Shown here one piece after another: positions 49,090 to 60,182 of a stretch of DNA of 64,000 nucleotides. Source of the stretch: Paraphysoderma sedebokerense. Lineage: Eukaryota; Blastocladiomycota; Physodermatomycetes; Physodermatales; Physodermataceae. Within the stretch, counting starts at the first letter, position 1. Each line of letters starts with the position of its first letter. Both the position numbers and the translations under genes were made by a program. The stretch spans positions 248,001 through 312,000 of the forward strand of contig JAHLJZ010000020.1 of the NCBI GenBank assembly GCA_025602915.1, written 5' to 3'. A model generated the notes under the pieces. It was not told where the DNA came from, did not search any database, and saw nothing but the letters and a program-made list of their open reading frames with translations.

Positions 49090-49755
49090 GACTTTAGTCT
49101 GTCGCTGTGTGTATTATTGGGATGCGAATGATGCAAATACGGAGAGAGCGAGGGACGGACGATGCACCGGCGGCAGAGGGGGAACGGCACGCGGACTTGT
49201 GCATTCAAGCCGCAGACTTTTTGTCCTTTTGTGTGATTTCAGGGGACTGTGGTATGATGTGGATAGCATTCCTTACACTCAACTCTCGTTGTCTCTTCAT
49301 CTCTAGTCATCTCTCATGCACACATATCAGCTTGCAGTTTATATCTTATCATGCACTTCTGTCCGATTCGGCCTCACTTAGTAGTGGTTCGGTTGAGCGG
49401 CGTGCCACAACACGTGACTGTTGCGAAGTGGTGTAAACAAACAGTTGTGAACCTGCGGTGAACCAACACTGTGCTACCCGACCTGAAAGAGGACAGCCAG
49501 AATTTCCCTCATTCTCAATTCTGCCTGATATCGGCTTATTTCTTCCTCCATCGTTTTGGACAGACTCGGCGATATGGTATGGCTCTCTGTTTTGCTCAAC
49601 GACTGCGTCTTGTCTGCATGTGCTTTGTTGTTGTTTTTTCAACTGTAATATTCGCACCGCTCTAACGTTGCTTTTAAACATTTCTACTTTCCCTACCATT
49701 CCTCTGGCTTTCAATTGAATTTCCATCTTGTTATATGATATTTTCTTCTTCCTAG
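49090..49755. promoter_or_regulatory. Divergent promoter, lipase and Gcr1_C genes
   Basis: Contains a CACGTG palindrome (49411-49416) and a GTGAAC direct repeat (49447-49452 and 49458-49463, spacer CTGCG). They lie about 320-370 bases from the lipase start and 290-345 from the Gcr1_C start. Both motif classes recur elsewhere in the window. Confidence 0.6.
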
Positions 49756-50901
49756 ATGGAGGATACCGTTCAGCGGCAAATACAAGAGCTGAAAGAAGAA
49801 ATCGCACGGAACAATGAAGATTTGAATAAGAAAATTGATGCTCTCTACGCACTTATCACCCATACACATGCTTATCAACAACATCAAGCACACCAACAAG
49901 CCCAGCAGCATACGCAGAATGCATTACATACTAATGATAGCGACTACTCACCACCTTCAACAACATCCTCAACGTTTCAACATCCATCCATGAATCATGT
50001 TCCCCTTGCCGAAGGTCCGTCGGTGTATCGACTTGATAGGAGTCTTCAGACCGTAGAAGAGGTATGGCAAGAATACATAGAAGGGCTTAACAACGGTCCA
50101 TCAGTTCGATCTCTGGACGAGAAATATGGGTTTCACTGGCGGAAGGCTCAAACGGAACGCAAATATTATTCAAACCGCAAAGTCTTTTACGACGAAATTA
50201 TTGCCAGGGCTACTGCTGAAAATAAGACCGAACTCGATGTTGCCAGGGAAATGGATTTTGAGCGGGCTGGTCGCGGACTATCATTAGACGGATATATGAA
50301 ATTCATCAAGAAAAGAAGGAAAGAACTCAACGCTTTATCTCAGGGTTCATTGTCGGACATTGTGCTGAATGGTACTGCAGATACAGACTCAGCTGTTAGT
50401 ACTCCTAGTAGTGCTGGCATGTCTAGTAGAGGTCGAGGTCGTGGCAGAGGAAGGGGCAGAGGTCGTGGAGGCAGACGTAGAACGGGGACATCTACATCAT
50501 CATTAAACGAAGCACAGTTTGAAATACCACTCGGTATTACAACTGACACTCAATCACATTCGCATCCGCATGCCCATCCACATCACCCCCATGCATTGCC
50601 TCATTCTCATCCTCAATCTTCATTGTCAATACTGTCAAACCCAACTTTAACAATGGGACACCACCCTTCTATTGCCCTCCCCGGTTCTATTTCTAATGGC
50701 CTTGGTATGGCAGGGACCCATTTAGCCGAATCACTTTCATTGTATATGACATCCGCTGATCATGAAGTTGCAAATAGTGAAAATAGTAGAGCCTTTCATG
50801 CAGTCGCCGCTGCCGGCGGAGGAGATGAAGTCGAGGAGATAGAATCAGACGAACAAGGTGTTCGAACAGGAGCACGGTATAAAAGGGTCAAATATTCATG
50901 A
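49756..50901 (+). CDS. Gcr1_C-domain DNA-binding protein
   Basis: 381 residues, no intron. A coiled coil (RQIQELKEEIARNNEDLNKK) heads the protein, followed by a His/Gln-rich stretch. The Gcr1_C DNA-binding domain lies at about residues 90-150: YRLDRSLQTVEEVWQEYIEG, then LNNGPSVRSLDEKYGFHWRK and TERKYYSNRKVFYDEII. After it comes an RG-rich run (RGRGRGRGRGRGRGGRRR, AT-hook-like) and a His/Pro-rich C-terminus. Gcr1 activates glycolytic genes in yeast; the Gcr1_C domain is also known from Crypton tyrosine-recombinase transposons, from which host genes were recruited. Only the DNA-binding part is present here, with no recombinase. Likely a nuclear regulator. Confidence 0.88.
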   Translation: MEDTVQRQIQELKEEIARNNEDLNKKIDALYALITHTHAYQQHQAHQQAQQHTQNALHTNDSDYSPPSTTSSTFQHPSMNHVPLAEGPSVYRLDRSLQTVEEVWQEYIEGLNNGPSVRSLDEKYGFHWRKAQTERKYYSNRKVFYDEIIARATAENKTELDVAREMDFERAGRGLSLDGYMKFIKKRRKELNALSQGSLSDIVLNGTADTDSAVSTPSSAGMSSRGRGRGRGRGRGRGGRRRTGTSTSSLNEAQFEIPLGITTDTQSHSHPHAHPHHPHALPHSHPQSSLSILSNPTLTMGHHPSIALPGSISNGLGMAGTHLAESLSLYMTSADHEVANSENSRAFHAVAAAGGGDEVEEIESDEQGVRTGARYKRVKYS

Positions 50902-51568
50902 GCAAACCAAGTTTGGAAGGGAATTTAGTCACTCTATCATTTTTGAACAGATCAGAACTTGTAGGACATTCTTTAATGCGATCAAGTGTCTTGGTAATAA
51001 TTCTATAATGGCTGTTGTATATACAGGTTATTCCAAGGTTCAAGTATTAATAAAGTATCATAAGAAATGCGATATATTTTATCTGTATCATGCTCATCAA
51101 TCATGTAAGATTTTCACCCTGTTCGGCACAATTAACCGCTATATTGAGAGTACAGGCGTAATGTAAACCAATACATGTTTTAAAGTTGTTGCCATAGTTG
51201 TTAGAAAAAAGTGTGTGTTCCGCCGAGGGATGAAGAAAAGAGGTAAATGCCAAGATTCCCAAAGATACTAGTCTAGAACTATCCAGATTTGACAAATGCC
51301 AAAGATAAAAAAAGCAGTGAGCCGTTTAAATTATAGAAAGAAGCGTCGAACACTGGTTGTCATGCCGGCTATCAATGGAATGGCAGTCATCGATGACCGA
51401 AAGTGAAGAATGCATATTTGCCTCCGACAGGCAGCCAAATCCGAAAGAAAAAAGAGTAAAGAATCGCAAATGCGGCAAGACACACACGCTACCATACTAA
51501 TTTCGTGTTAAAGCTGAAAGACAAGAAAAAGCATAGTCATTCATTCCAATCCACAGACATGACCGCTA
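50902..51568. other. Intergenic between converging Gcr1_C and F-box genes
   Basis: 670 bases. The start carries AATAAA-type polyadenylation signals (near 51050). No gene supported. Confidence 0.6.
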
Positions 51569-53089
51569 TCAATCCAACCAAGAATCACGGTCGTTCTCGT
51601 CGATGAAATGTACATATTTCTTCAATAGGGGATAAGATTTGGACAATTCGAAGTAATTCGGATTCTGCAGGGAATTGTATCTTAACACATACCGAGGAAG
51701 GCGGTTCGGCCGCAAAGCAAGAGCTTTCTTCAAGCTGTCCTCCAAAGCGAGACATTCCTCATCCGGAGTTGCGTAGCATTTAGACAAGGAATGATTCGAC
51801 GTTACAGCTCTGAAAATCATTTGCGGAATGTTTAGTATGGAGCTAATGGCATAGACGATGTACTGAATCGGAATGAAGTCGATGTCTACAATTCGGACTG
51901 AAGATGATTGTAGCATTGAGACGAATTCTTCGAGACGGCCTTCAAAAGCACTGGATGTAGTAGCGAGTTCTTTCAATTTTGGCAGAAAATGAGATAAGTC
52001 AAGCTTTACGGCTGATCTACCCTGTATATAAATGTATTCAAGATTTCTGCCCTGCAGCTGAAGCATTTGACAAAAAGCGTCATCATCAAGGATTGTTAAG
52101 CCACACCATAACCTCTTTAATTTCGGAAGATGCCAATAAAGTAAATTTAAATCCCGAACATAATAGCCGCTCATTCTGAGGTCACAGAGACACGGAAGCG
52201 ACGAGAGTATAAATGGGAGGGCTTTCATAATAGATGAGTTGAGAGTGAGCGAAAGTGCCGTGACGTTAGATGGTGGGGTTGTCAATATCCGGGATATGGT
52301 CCTCCGTACTTTGAAACTGGATATGTCGTCCAATTTAACCTTCAGCGGATATTTGCATTCAATGATGTTGTCCCATTCACTCGATCTGAATGCGATACGT
52401 TTTCGACCGAAGCCGGAAGGAAAAGCGATGGTCAGTTCCCTTATATTCGAACACATATTCAAAATTTCTTTGAGTGCAGCCGAAATATTCAAGCCCATAT
52501 ACACTTGATGTAATTGAACAGTTTTGATTCTTCCCCAAGCATGCCTAATCTCGTCTTCTGACAATACTTCACACAAAGTAGACGGGTTGACGCATCTTAT
52601 TGACATGAAGGTTAATCTTGGCAAGTTCACGACTAACTTCATTAACCGAGCAATTCGATCGCCCAGTCTTTCCACAGGCATTTGACTTTTCACTTGCGAT
52701 GTATCTATGTAAGGGAACGCAATCCTGCGGAGATTATGACATTTGGCAAAGGCCTGTTGGAAAAAGGGGAGTAAGGTCGTTTGAAAGACATGGACGGTGA
52801 CGACGCAGCTCCCAAGATCGATGTGCTGAACATATTCGTGATAGGAACGGCTAATATGTGACGAAACCAGAACATTAGTTGTACTTTTAAAACCCTGGAC
52901 TAATTTGTTCTGATTTCTGTTGATATTTTCTGGTGATTTCCGAAGTGATCTCCAGAGATGAGGGGCGGAGCGATTGAACAAGCATTTCGAGACCATCAGA
53001 CACTGGAATAAGTCTCTTCTATCAAGATAGCTAAAGATTTCTGACCAAACTTCATAAGGCAAGGAGTTGACGGAAGGATTGAGATTCAT
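51569..53089 (-). CDS. F-box protein
   Basis: 506 residues, no intron. The F-box is at the N-terminus: NSLPYEVWSEIFSYLDRRDL then FQCLMVSKCLFNRSAPHLW (residues about 8-47), which binds Skp1 in SCF ubiquitin ligases. The rest has leucine-rich-repeat-like periodicity (LPRLTFMSIRCVNPSTLC, LTLNSSIMKALPFILSSLPC, LKRLWCGLTILDDDAFCQML), probably a degenerate LRR substrate-binding part. The substrate is unknown. Early-diverging fungi carry large lineage-specific expansions of such F-box genes; this may be one. Confidence 0.9.
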   Translation of the reverse strand: MNLNPSVNSLPYEVWSEIFSYLDRRDLFQCLMVSKCLFNRSAPHLWRSLRKSPENINRNQNKLVQGFKSTTNVLVSSHISRSYHEYVQHIDLGSCVVTVHVFQTTLLPFFQQAFAKCHNLRRIAFPYIDTSQVKSQMPVERLGDRIARLMKLVVNLPRLTFMSIRCVNPSTLCEVLSEDEIRHAWGRIKTVQLHQVYMGLNISAALKEILNMCSNIRELTIAFPSGFGRKRIAFRSSEWDNIIECKYPLKVKLDDISSFKVRRTISRILTTPPSNVTALSLTLNSSIMKALPFILSSLPCLCDLRMSGYYVRDLNLLYWHLPKLKRLWCGLTILDDDAFCQMLQLQGRNLEYIYIQGRSAVKLDLSHFLPKLKELATTSSAFEGRLEEFVSMLQSSSVRIVDIDFIPIQYIVYAISSILNIPQMIFRAVTSNHSLSKCYATPDEECLALEDSLKKALALRPNRLPRYVLRYNSLQNPNYFELSKSYPLLKKYVHFIDENDRDSWLD

Positions 53090-53413
53090 CCTGTATGATC
53101 TTCTTTTGGATGGAAAATAAGATCGCTTGAGAGACTGAGAGTTCCTCTTCGGCTTGCGCGTTCCCGTTCCCGTTCCCCGCCCAGATCATCGCATTCGTTT
53201 TCGACAACTGTAGCGCTTTCCAACCCAGCCTAAGTCGACAATGGGAGTAATTTGTAGCCTATACACTTTTTGCCTTCGAAGACACCACCTAACATGATCC
53301 TGTATCGACAACTTATCAGTTGTAATAGGAATCCTCACATCCAGATTACATTTATTCCCAAAGATGTTAAATTACAATATATGTACAGAGGCCGCCCGCT
53401 GTATATCGTCAAC
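53090..53413. other. Short intergenic between F-box and NEPRO genes
   Basis: About 320 bases, the F-box promoter and the NEPRO 3' flank. Contains a GC-rich CGCGTTCCCGTTCCC stretch. Nothing else seen. Confidence 0.6.
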
Positions 53414-55538
53414 TTACTTCTTCACCTTTTTCTCCTTCTTTCTCTCTTTTTTACTTGCATTACCTCCGGAACTAACTTTCCCAAATAAGTCTTCAATGAA
53501 ATCAGTCTGTTTTCTCTTTTTACTTTCTTTAACCGAAGAAGTCTGAGATGAAGAGCTGCATGTAATCTGAACATCAGGTACTGAGACAACGCCTTTTCCC
53601 TTTTTCTTCTTTCCTTGATTTGGCGAAGCGGCATCTACTCCAGTGACTCTCTCAACTGCTTTTTTAACCTTTGAAACTTTACCAAAAATAACATCTATAT
53701 CTACATCTGCATCCACTTGTTTGGTACCTATTTCAGATTGCTTTTCTACCTGGATGTTTAACTTTTCACTAATGAGGCCCTGGCGGGATATTGAAGTAGC
53801 AGCAATCTTATTCTTGCGAGAGTTGAGGACTGATTGAGAAATTGAACTTTCGACAACACTGTATTGGGATTCTTTTCGCGTATCAGATTTGGTGGGGGTG
53901 ATAGCGGACATAAGTTCATTGGAAGGCGGGGCAGCTTCAAGGGTATTGAAAAAATCAAGAGCCGGTTCTGGTTCTAATTCATCATTTTGCTTCCGCGTTA
54001 TGGGAGGGGAACCATTCGACGGAGGCATACTGCTAATTTCTTCATCAGATTGCTCCATGATATCATCTTGATTAGTTAAACCAACAGTCATATAATTCGG
54101 TAGATTCGCTAATAGAGGGATATCGCCATTAATCTCGTTATCCTGAAAGTGAGTAGTATCATCATTCATAACACCTTCAACTTCTGTCAGCTGATGAGAC
54201 CGTTGAATGAGTTCACCGAGGTGTTCGCTTTGAGACATATCAAGTTCTGCTTTAACTCCAGATTGAAGCTGAGCTGCCTGCATTTCGAGCGACATACTGA
54301 AAAAGTGACTATGTTACAATATATATTAAGAAAAGCAAATTGACAATTAGCATGAAAAAATACTTACGTGTCCATTTCATAAACTCCGCCGGACGGTTTC
54401 AGTTCTATCTCCTCCGGTAAGAACTTGGCAATTTGCGGGTAGTCAACCCACGCTTCATCATTTCCTTCTCTCTCGGGGGCCATTGATACACCGGCATCGT
54501 GCTTTATCTGTAATACAGAGGATACTTCTTGAATTTCTTTCACAATTGCATACATCGCCGCGACACAATTGAATCCAAACAATGAAATAGCATGGATTCT
54601 AGCAACACAGGAAAGAAGAGTAATCATGAGTGGAATGAAAAGATTTTGTCGCAGCTGAAGTTGGATAGCATGGAATGAGGAGTAGAGTCTCTTGATAAGC
54701 TAGATTTTCAGCAGTCAATGTTGTGCGATGGTATAGTAATGATCGTATTTGGGTGAAATTCGGTTTGATTAAACTGATCACAAAAGGGGAGGAATAATTA
54801 AATCATTTACCTTATCATTAATGATTAAGTATTGCAAAAATTTCAACATAACGAAACATAGATATTCCTCATTGATGATGAAGTCCATCGTCACATTGGT
54901 GGATATTTTAGATCTGCGTGATTGTAAATGAAATAACACAATCAGATGTTAGTGTCACGGTACATTGTAGTTTAATATGAAATAAAATTTCAATCCGGAA
55001 ACGGAATGCTATACTTTAAGGGTGAAGTCGTGTACTCTTGTATCATATCCTTCGCTGTCTTCTGCACATCGAAAGCCAATATTCTCATTACTAGCCGTCG
55101 AATCTGACAATCATTCCAAACACAGTCAGTCAAGATCATGATGTATACCCTTCAAATCGGCCTTATCAGCATAATAAAGCGTTCATTGCAAACCTCTTTC
55201 AACTTTCCCCAATAGCGCCAACCTCTCCGATGGGCATTCTCATATCTCCTTATAACTTTCAGCATAAAATCATTTTCCTTCTTCAACTGAGCCACGCATT
55301 TATTGAACTTGTTTAAAGATACAATAAGTTCCCCAATTTTTTTCTCAAGTAATTGGTTTTGTTGTTTCGAAATTTGAATAGGACGCGAGAATTGAGGGTT
55401 GGAAATTGATCGAGAAGGCTTTACAGAGGAGACGGAACATGAGGATGGAAAAGCGATCTTATGAATCGGGGGAGGAGAAAGAGGCTGTGTATTGACAATC
55501 GGAAAACTTTCGATGAGATTGGCCAAGGGTAACAGCAT
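53414..55538 (-). CDS. NEPRO-domain nucleolar protein, RNase MRP-linked family
   Basis: Multi-exon gene. The N-terminal part holds LEKKIGELIVSLNKFNKCVA, then RRGWRYWGKLKEVCN, IRRLVMRILAFDVQKTA, TMDFIINEEYLCFVMLKFLQ, and LFIPLMITLLSCVARIHAIS. The helical R-x-x-x-Y/W-L-K-V and PLMI..LSCVARI blocks fit the nucleolus and neural progenitor (NEPRO) domain. The animal protein and yeast Rmp1 have been linked to RNase MRP; orthology here is inferred from pattern only. The C-terminal half is acidic and disordered, ending in a Lys-rich nucleolar-type tail, KKERKKEKKVKK. A segment KKRKQTDFIEDLFGKVSSGG repeats the idea of a short IDVIFGKVSKVKK motif upstream (both xxFGKVS). About five introns, all phase-consistent. 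Confidence 0.75.
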
Positions 55539-55843
55539 TCTTCCTAGTGAAATCGGTGGATCCGGGCAACTAGGTCGGAACCTTAATTACGGACTTGGTG
55601 GATTCACGTGCGTAGTTGCCGGAGTGACAACCCACAACTTCTGACCCCACAGATTATACATATCACCAGCGGGTATATTGCCTACTGTTATTAACAAAGG
55701 AGATGTCTGACTAGGGTTACTACATAGTTGATATTTTTTTCCCGCCGCATGTGAGGATGGATAACCCGGCGTGCGTGATCCAATTCGTCCCCACACTAGC
55801 TGCAGCACCTCCATTTCACTAATGGCTCTAAGTCTTTCCGAGT
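55539..55843. promoter_or_regulatory. NEPRO promoter, GOLPH3 3' flank
   Basis: About 300 bases. A CACGTG palindrome at 55605-55610 lies 67 bases upstream of the NEPRO start. An 86-codon frame at 55587-55847 (minus) has no recognised similarity. Confidence 0.5.
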
Positions 55844-57329
55844 TCACAATAAACTGTCCATCTTACTAAACACATTCAACACTGCGGCCACAATTTCTTT
55901 GTTTGGTATCCCCATGGATGCGTCTTCGCCATCGCCAACAAGTGTATCGTCCCATTTGGAGAATCCGCTCAGCAGTTCATCCGCCCTATTCCAACATTTC
56001 TCTCGTTGGTCGCTATTCAAGCCGACCAATGCATTTTCCAAGACATTTCCAGCGTAAGCCGCACAGACAGTTGCAATGGTTCGGAGAGGAATTTGTTTGA
56101 ATGCTGAAGATGACGAAGGTGTAGATAAACATGACACAACCCGCTGAATTATTTCTGCCTTGACGCTGGGATCGGAAACAGGGTGCGTTGCCATGTCGAA
56201 AAGGAGGAAGTTGCGTTTTTCGGTTCGAAGAACGCCTTTATCAACCAATCCTTTCGCCAGCCGTTCCCGCACCTGACGAAGTTGGTATGAGATTCTCATA
56301 ATATTCCATGTTTCACCTGTGCATACAAGTAAAACAATGATGGAAGAATGAAATAAGAGTAAGTATTATAATTCGGTAGTTGCTTCCACATAACAGCTCA
56401 CACTCGCATCTACGAGTTAATAATTTACTCAATACATACCACTGAGTAAATCGATCCAAGTTCCTACACTCCATCGTTCTCCACCCGTTCCACCAGCATT
56501 CGACGTGGCCATACCCCCAATCACACTGTTTCCACCAGTACCGTTAGCCTGCTGTCCGGGAACTGTCCCATCCTGTGTCTGCTTCATCAATCGCAAAGTC
56601 TCGTCTAACAAAACCTCTCCTGTGTGCTTTTCTTTTACGACCTCAACTGGTCTGTCTGGCAATGGCAGTCGTTTCCTAGAAGGATTCTGCGACATCTGAA
56701 TACGATTTCGAAGAGCTAATTCCATTATGATACAACCTCTGAGGACATAAGATAACGAATCATTCCAGAAGCTGAGGTAACCCTATTTTGTTGTTGTTAA
56801 AGTAATGAAAGATTAGAATCAAGAAGAACGCATGTAATATGGCTGATGTTCAATGACCAAGTTGACAGAATGTCTCAATTTCAATGCATAAATGTCCCCA
56901 CTAAACTGTGGTGCCTTAAACATTGTGATCACTACACACTATTGATATTATCATTGCTTTTTCCATCTACCCCCACCAACGATGGCAAGACTCCGCAGCT
57001 AGTACAATTCGAAGCGGGCCAGCCCTAACGGATAAACATTGAAAACAACGAACCTGCTTATCTTTTAAACCCAATAACAATACCTCTTCCATGATAGTTA
57101 ATCTAATTTTTTGTTCTTCGTCGTCCACAATTACTTCATTAGGATCATATGCAATTCTATTACCTCCAACATCGTACAGAGAAAATCGTTGTGGGGGTAG
57201 CGGTCTCAAAGCTTGTTGATTTTGGTTGTTTGTTGATTCTGATGTTGTCGAGGGAGGGTTAGAGGACGGTGAGAGGTCCGGATTTGAAGTCGATTGACCG
57301 CGGCGTCGTTGGGTCAACCCCGAGGACAT
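55844..57329 (-). CDS. VPS74: Golgi phosphoprotein 3 / Vps74 (GPP34)
   Basis: Binds PI4P at the Golgi and retains glycosyltransferases through COPI. Three exons: [12 protein letters not shown] then [30 protein letters not shown] joined to [20 protein letters not shown] (with ELALRNRI following). Further on are [19 protein letters not shown] joined to ETWN and [32 protein letters not shown]-type block ([12 protein letters not shown]), [20 protein letters not shown] and [12 protein letters not shown]. The Trp in FWND and the basic [11 protein letters not shown] region used for PI4P binding are present. An insert of about 30 residues (Gly/Asn/Thr-rich) lies in the loop before [10 protein letters not shown]. 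Introns are small and canonical. Confidence 0.95.
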
Positions 57330-58301
57330 TATATTTGACGAGAGTATACTAGTTCTGACCAGAAGCTGGAATAGAGCAAAATTATAGTGTGTACTGATAA
57401 ATAATCACGAGAGTATGATTGCAACGAAGAGTGCAACTCTCATAAAGTCTTGAATTCACGATTGGAGTTGGAATTCAAAATTGGCAGTATGGGAACGAAA
57501 AAAACCAGGAAAATAATCACGTGACAATTTATCAATATATTATAACTCTAGCCGTGGCTCCATGATTCTCATCATCGAATTTGTCGGTTATCGTACGAAA
57601 TCGTCACTATGGAAAGTCTTATACGAGTATTAGAGAATGGAAACCTTTTGAGGAGTCAATGTATCACGTAAACGGGATAGTGTGTGGATCTCTTGAATTG
57701 AGCTTTCAAGTTCACGGACAACCCGCGACATATATAGAAAGAATTAAATTGAAAATACAAAGACCGGACAACTGAGACGAATGATTACGGAGGAGAAGGC
57801 AGATACAAGAGCAAGTGAAACTGTGCAATACAGTATCGTAAGATCAACTTGAGTTTTTTATTTTTAGCACGACAGGATATGCAATTAATACGAAATTAAA
57901 CATGATGCAAGATTACAAACGACTGAATGATGCATTGAGCGCCAGATTACTGAGATTTACCGACTTCTCCCCCGATGCAGTATAAACGCGACCTGAGTAG
58001 TGAGTACAGTAAGTTAATCCCAACAAAATGTTGTCAGCTTGCGATGGAGTTATAAGATGAGCAATCTGCTTGTTGCTATCGTATATTCATAAATATGCCA
58101 TCATAAATTAATTGAATAATTTGTGAGATCAATCTTAAGCTATTACAAGTCCACCAGCAGGGAAGTTGAGTTGTCTATTTCGTGGCGTTATCTTGGAAAC
58201 GAACACGTGTTTGAATAATCAAGGTTTGCACTCACCAAGAATATTCAATCTTGCATTCAATGTTAATTGAATACTTTGGTCCATAAGCACTATACAATAC
58301 C
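57330..58301. promoter_or_regulatory. Divergent intergenic, GOLPH3 and GCIP promoters
   Basis: CACGTG palindromes lie near both ends: 57518-57523, 189 bases upstream of the GOLPH3 start, and 58204-58209, 93 bases upstream of the GCIP start. An open frame at 57581-57775 (plus) matches nothing known. Confidence 0.55.
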
Positions 58302-59653
58302 ATGGCAGCATCTGCATTTGAACAAACACCTCTCGATTTATCCTCACATCCGGAACATTTTCAGAAATTACACTCCTTCATAATCAGTCTTTTGGACAAT
58401 GTTTCGAACTTTCAGAATACAACTTCACATTTCATCCCATCTATTGATTCGCAGGAAGAACTAGTTGAGCGCGTTGGAGCATTGAGTTTGGATAACTTCG
58501 ATGAGGATAAGTTTCGGAATGAATTGAGTAAGTATCCGCGAATGAATAAATCGGGATCAGTTTTGTAGCCTTAAACTCATATAGGAACTAATCAACTTCT
58601 TCGTCACATGCAGAGGCAGTTGGTATACTTCTCGCCCTCGAAGCAACCAAATTCACTGTAGCTCATAAACCTCCATGTTCCCCTTCTGATTCAATTGCAA
58701 CTACAACCAAACTTTCAAAGCTTGTAATTCGACTTCTCATGGCTATTGAATCTGTTCCGATAACTTGTGGTGCGACGTTAAAGAATGAACATAAAAAGTG
58801 TGTTTCGGAGATATTTCTGTCATTAGCCAATTTATGCAACGATTTTCTACCGACGGAGATCAAGGTACCTATGTCGCGATGTTTTCCTGACTTCCTCATT
58901 TCCACGGGTTTGGTCTGGAATGCCTGCGATGTGTTTGGAAAGTTGAGTGTACATAACAAAGTGGCTGTGTCTCGCCGGGTCGAAGAAGCCTTAGGCATTT
59001 TGAATGACGTTATAAGGGAAATGGAAGAGATGGTAGAAGAAGCCTCTCAGCACGTCGCCGAAAACGATTGTCCGAATAGGAACGATGATGACAAAGAAAA
59101 AGATTCTGCTGCTGATGAGGGTGAGAAGGAATCTTCTCATGACGAAATGGATGACCGGATGTTCTCGCCCAATCTGACGCATAACGAGCTTCAGAATACT
59201 AAAAAGGTCTTGAATTTATTCAAACTGACGAAGCTACTATTTCGCAAAATCAACGCTCGCGTGGTGAAGCTGTTCCCGATAAGGAATTACTCCAATTCGC
59301 CGTCTGCTTCTACTTCATCAACAGCAGAATCTTCCCGAGTTTCCGTGTCTGCCCATCAAACCCAGCCGGCTTCTCTCGACCATCTCGTTACTCCCCTTCC
59401 TGTTCTTCTCGATCTTTTCGATGAGCTTGGCGTCTCTCTCTATTCACCACAGACAGTGTCCACCATTCGAAGTCAAGCTACGAAAATGACGCGAGTTTGC
59501 ATTGACTTATGTCACGTTTGTAAAACATTGATTGGTGAATACGAGTGTGAAGATGCTACTGAGCATGTTTCGTGGTTTGAAACTTGCGAAGAGAAGTATA
59601 AGACTGTATTAGATGAACTGTTGGATAATATTGCGTATCATGAATCAAGATAA
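58302..59653 (+). CDS. Cyclin-D-binding (GCIP/CCNDBP1-like) protein
   Basis: Two exons, joined in phase at FRNEL/KAVG. The second exon has GILLALEATKFTVAHKP, then SLANLCNDFLPTEIK, TGLVWNACDVFGKLSVHNKV, RRVEEALGILNDVIREMEEM, and after an acidic region VLNLFKLTKLLFRKINARVV. The C-terminus is SLDHLVTPLPVLLDLFDELG, VSLYSPQTVSTIRSQ. The LVWxACD block and the all-helical pattern fit the Grap2 and cyclin-D-interacting family, in which animals bind cyclin D1. Yeasts lack cyclin D, so its partner here is unknown. An acidic insert (DDKEKDSAADEGEKESSHDE) splits the domain. Confidence 0.82.
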
Positions 59654-60182
59654 GCACATTCAAGGGGCTTAGTACCAGATTGATGATGAAGGGAAATAGC
59701 CATATTTGTACTCTCACACCATAAAATTAGATGTAAATTCGTAGCTCTCCTTAGATTTGTCTGCCAATAATCCATCTGTGATCTCCAACTCCGAGCAAGG
59801 CGAGAGAAGGCATCAGTTCTCATTTCAATCATTCCTGCACTTCTACTTATTGAACGCTTCAGAATCTGTCCCTGACGTTTCACCCATTCATTGTCATGAA
59901 ATGATTATTATGCCCTCGAATGGTTCCCAAGGACTCGCACACATCAGCTGATTCTGTCAACGACGGGATAACAGCGTAGATGATCAGTTGGCATGCGGGG
60001 GATACACAAAGACACAATCACCATATTATCGCCACGAGAATAACACGTGATGGGAGTGAAAAAAATCAGCCCATAGATTTTCACGAGGATAACAAAAGGT
60101 AAACAAGGAATTTTGTCCATTTCCCATCTTCCGTCCTCCCCATCCTCACACCCATCCGTTTTTGTTAACATACAACGCTAGA
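59654..60182 (+). promoter_or_regulatory. Intergenic and ILV5 promoter
   Basis: CACGTG palindrome at 60044-60049, 134 bases upstream of the ILV5 start. Pyrimidine-rich leader before the start codon. Open frames at 59638-60171 are spurious. Confidence 0.55.

Noticed and set aside
55587-55847. 86-codon minus-strand frame between GOLPH3 and NEPRO
   Set aside because: Overlaps the GOLPH3 stop codon and the NEPRO promoter; no known similarity.
57581-57775. 64-codon plus-strand frame upstream of the GCIP gene
   Set aside because: Starts with a non-ATG codon and lies between two divergent promoters; no family seen.
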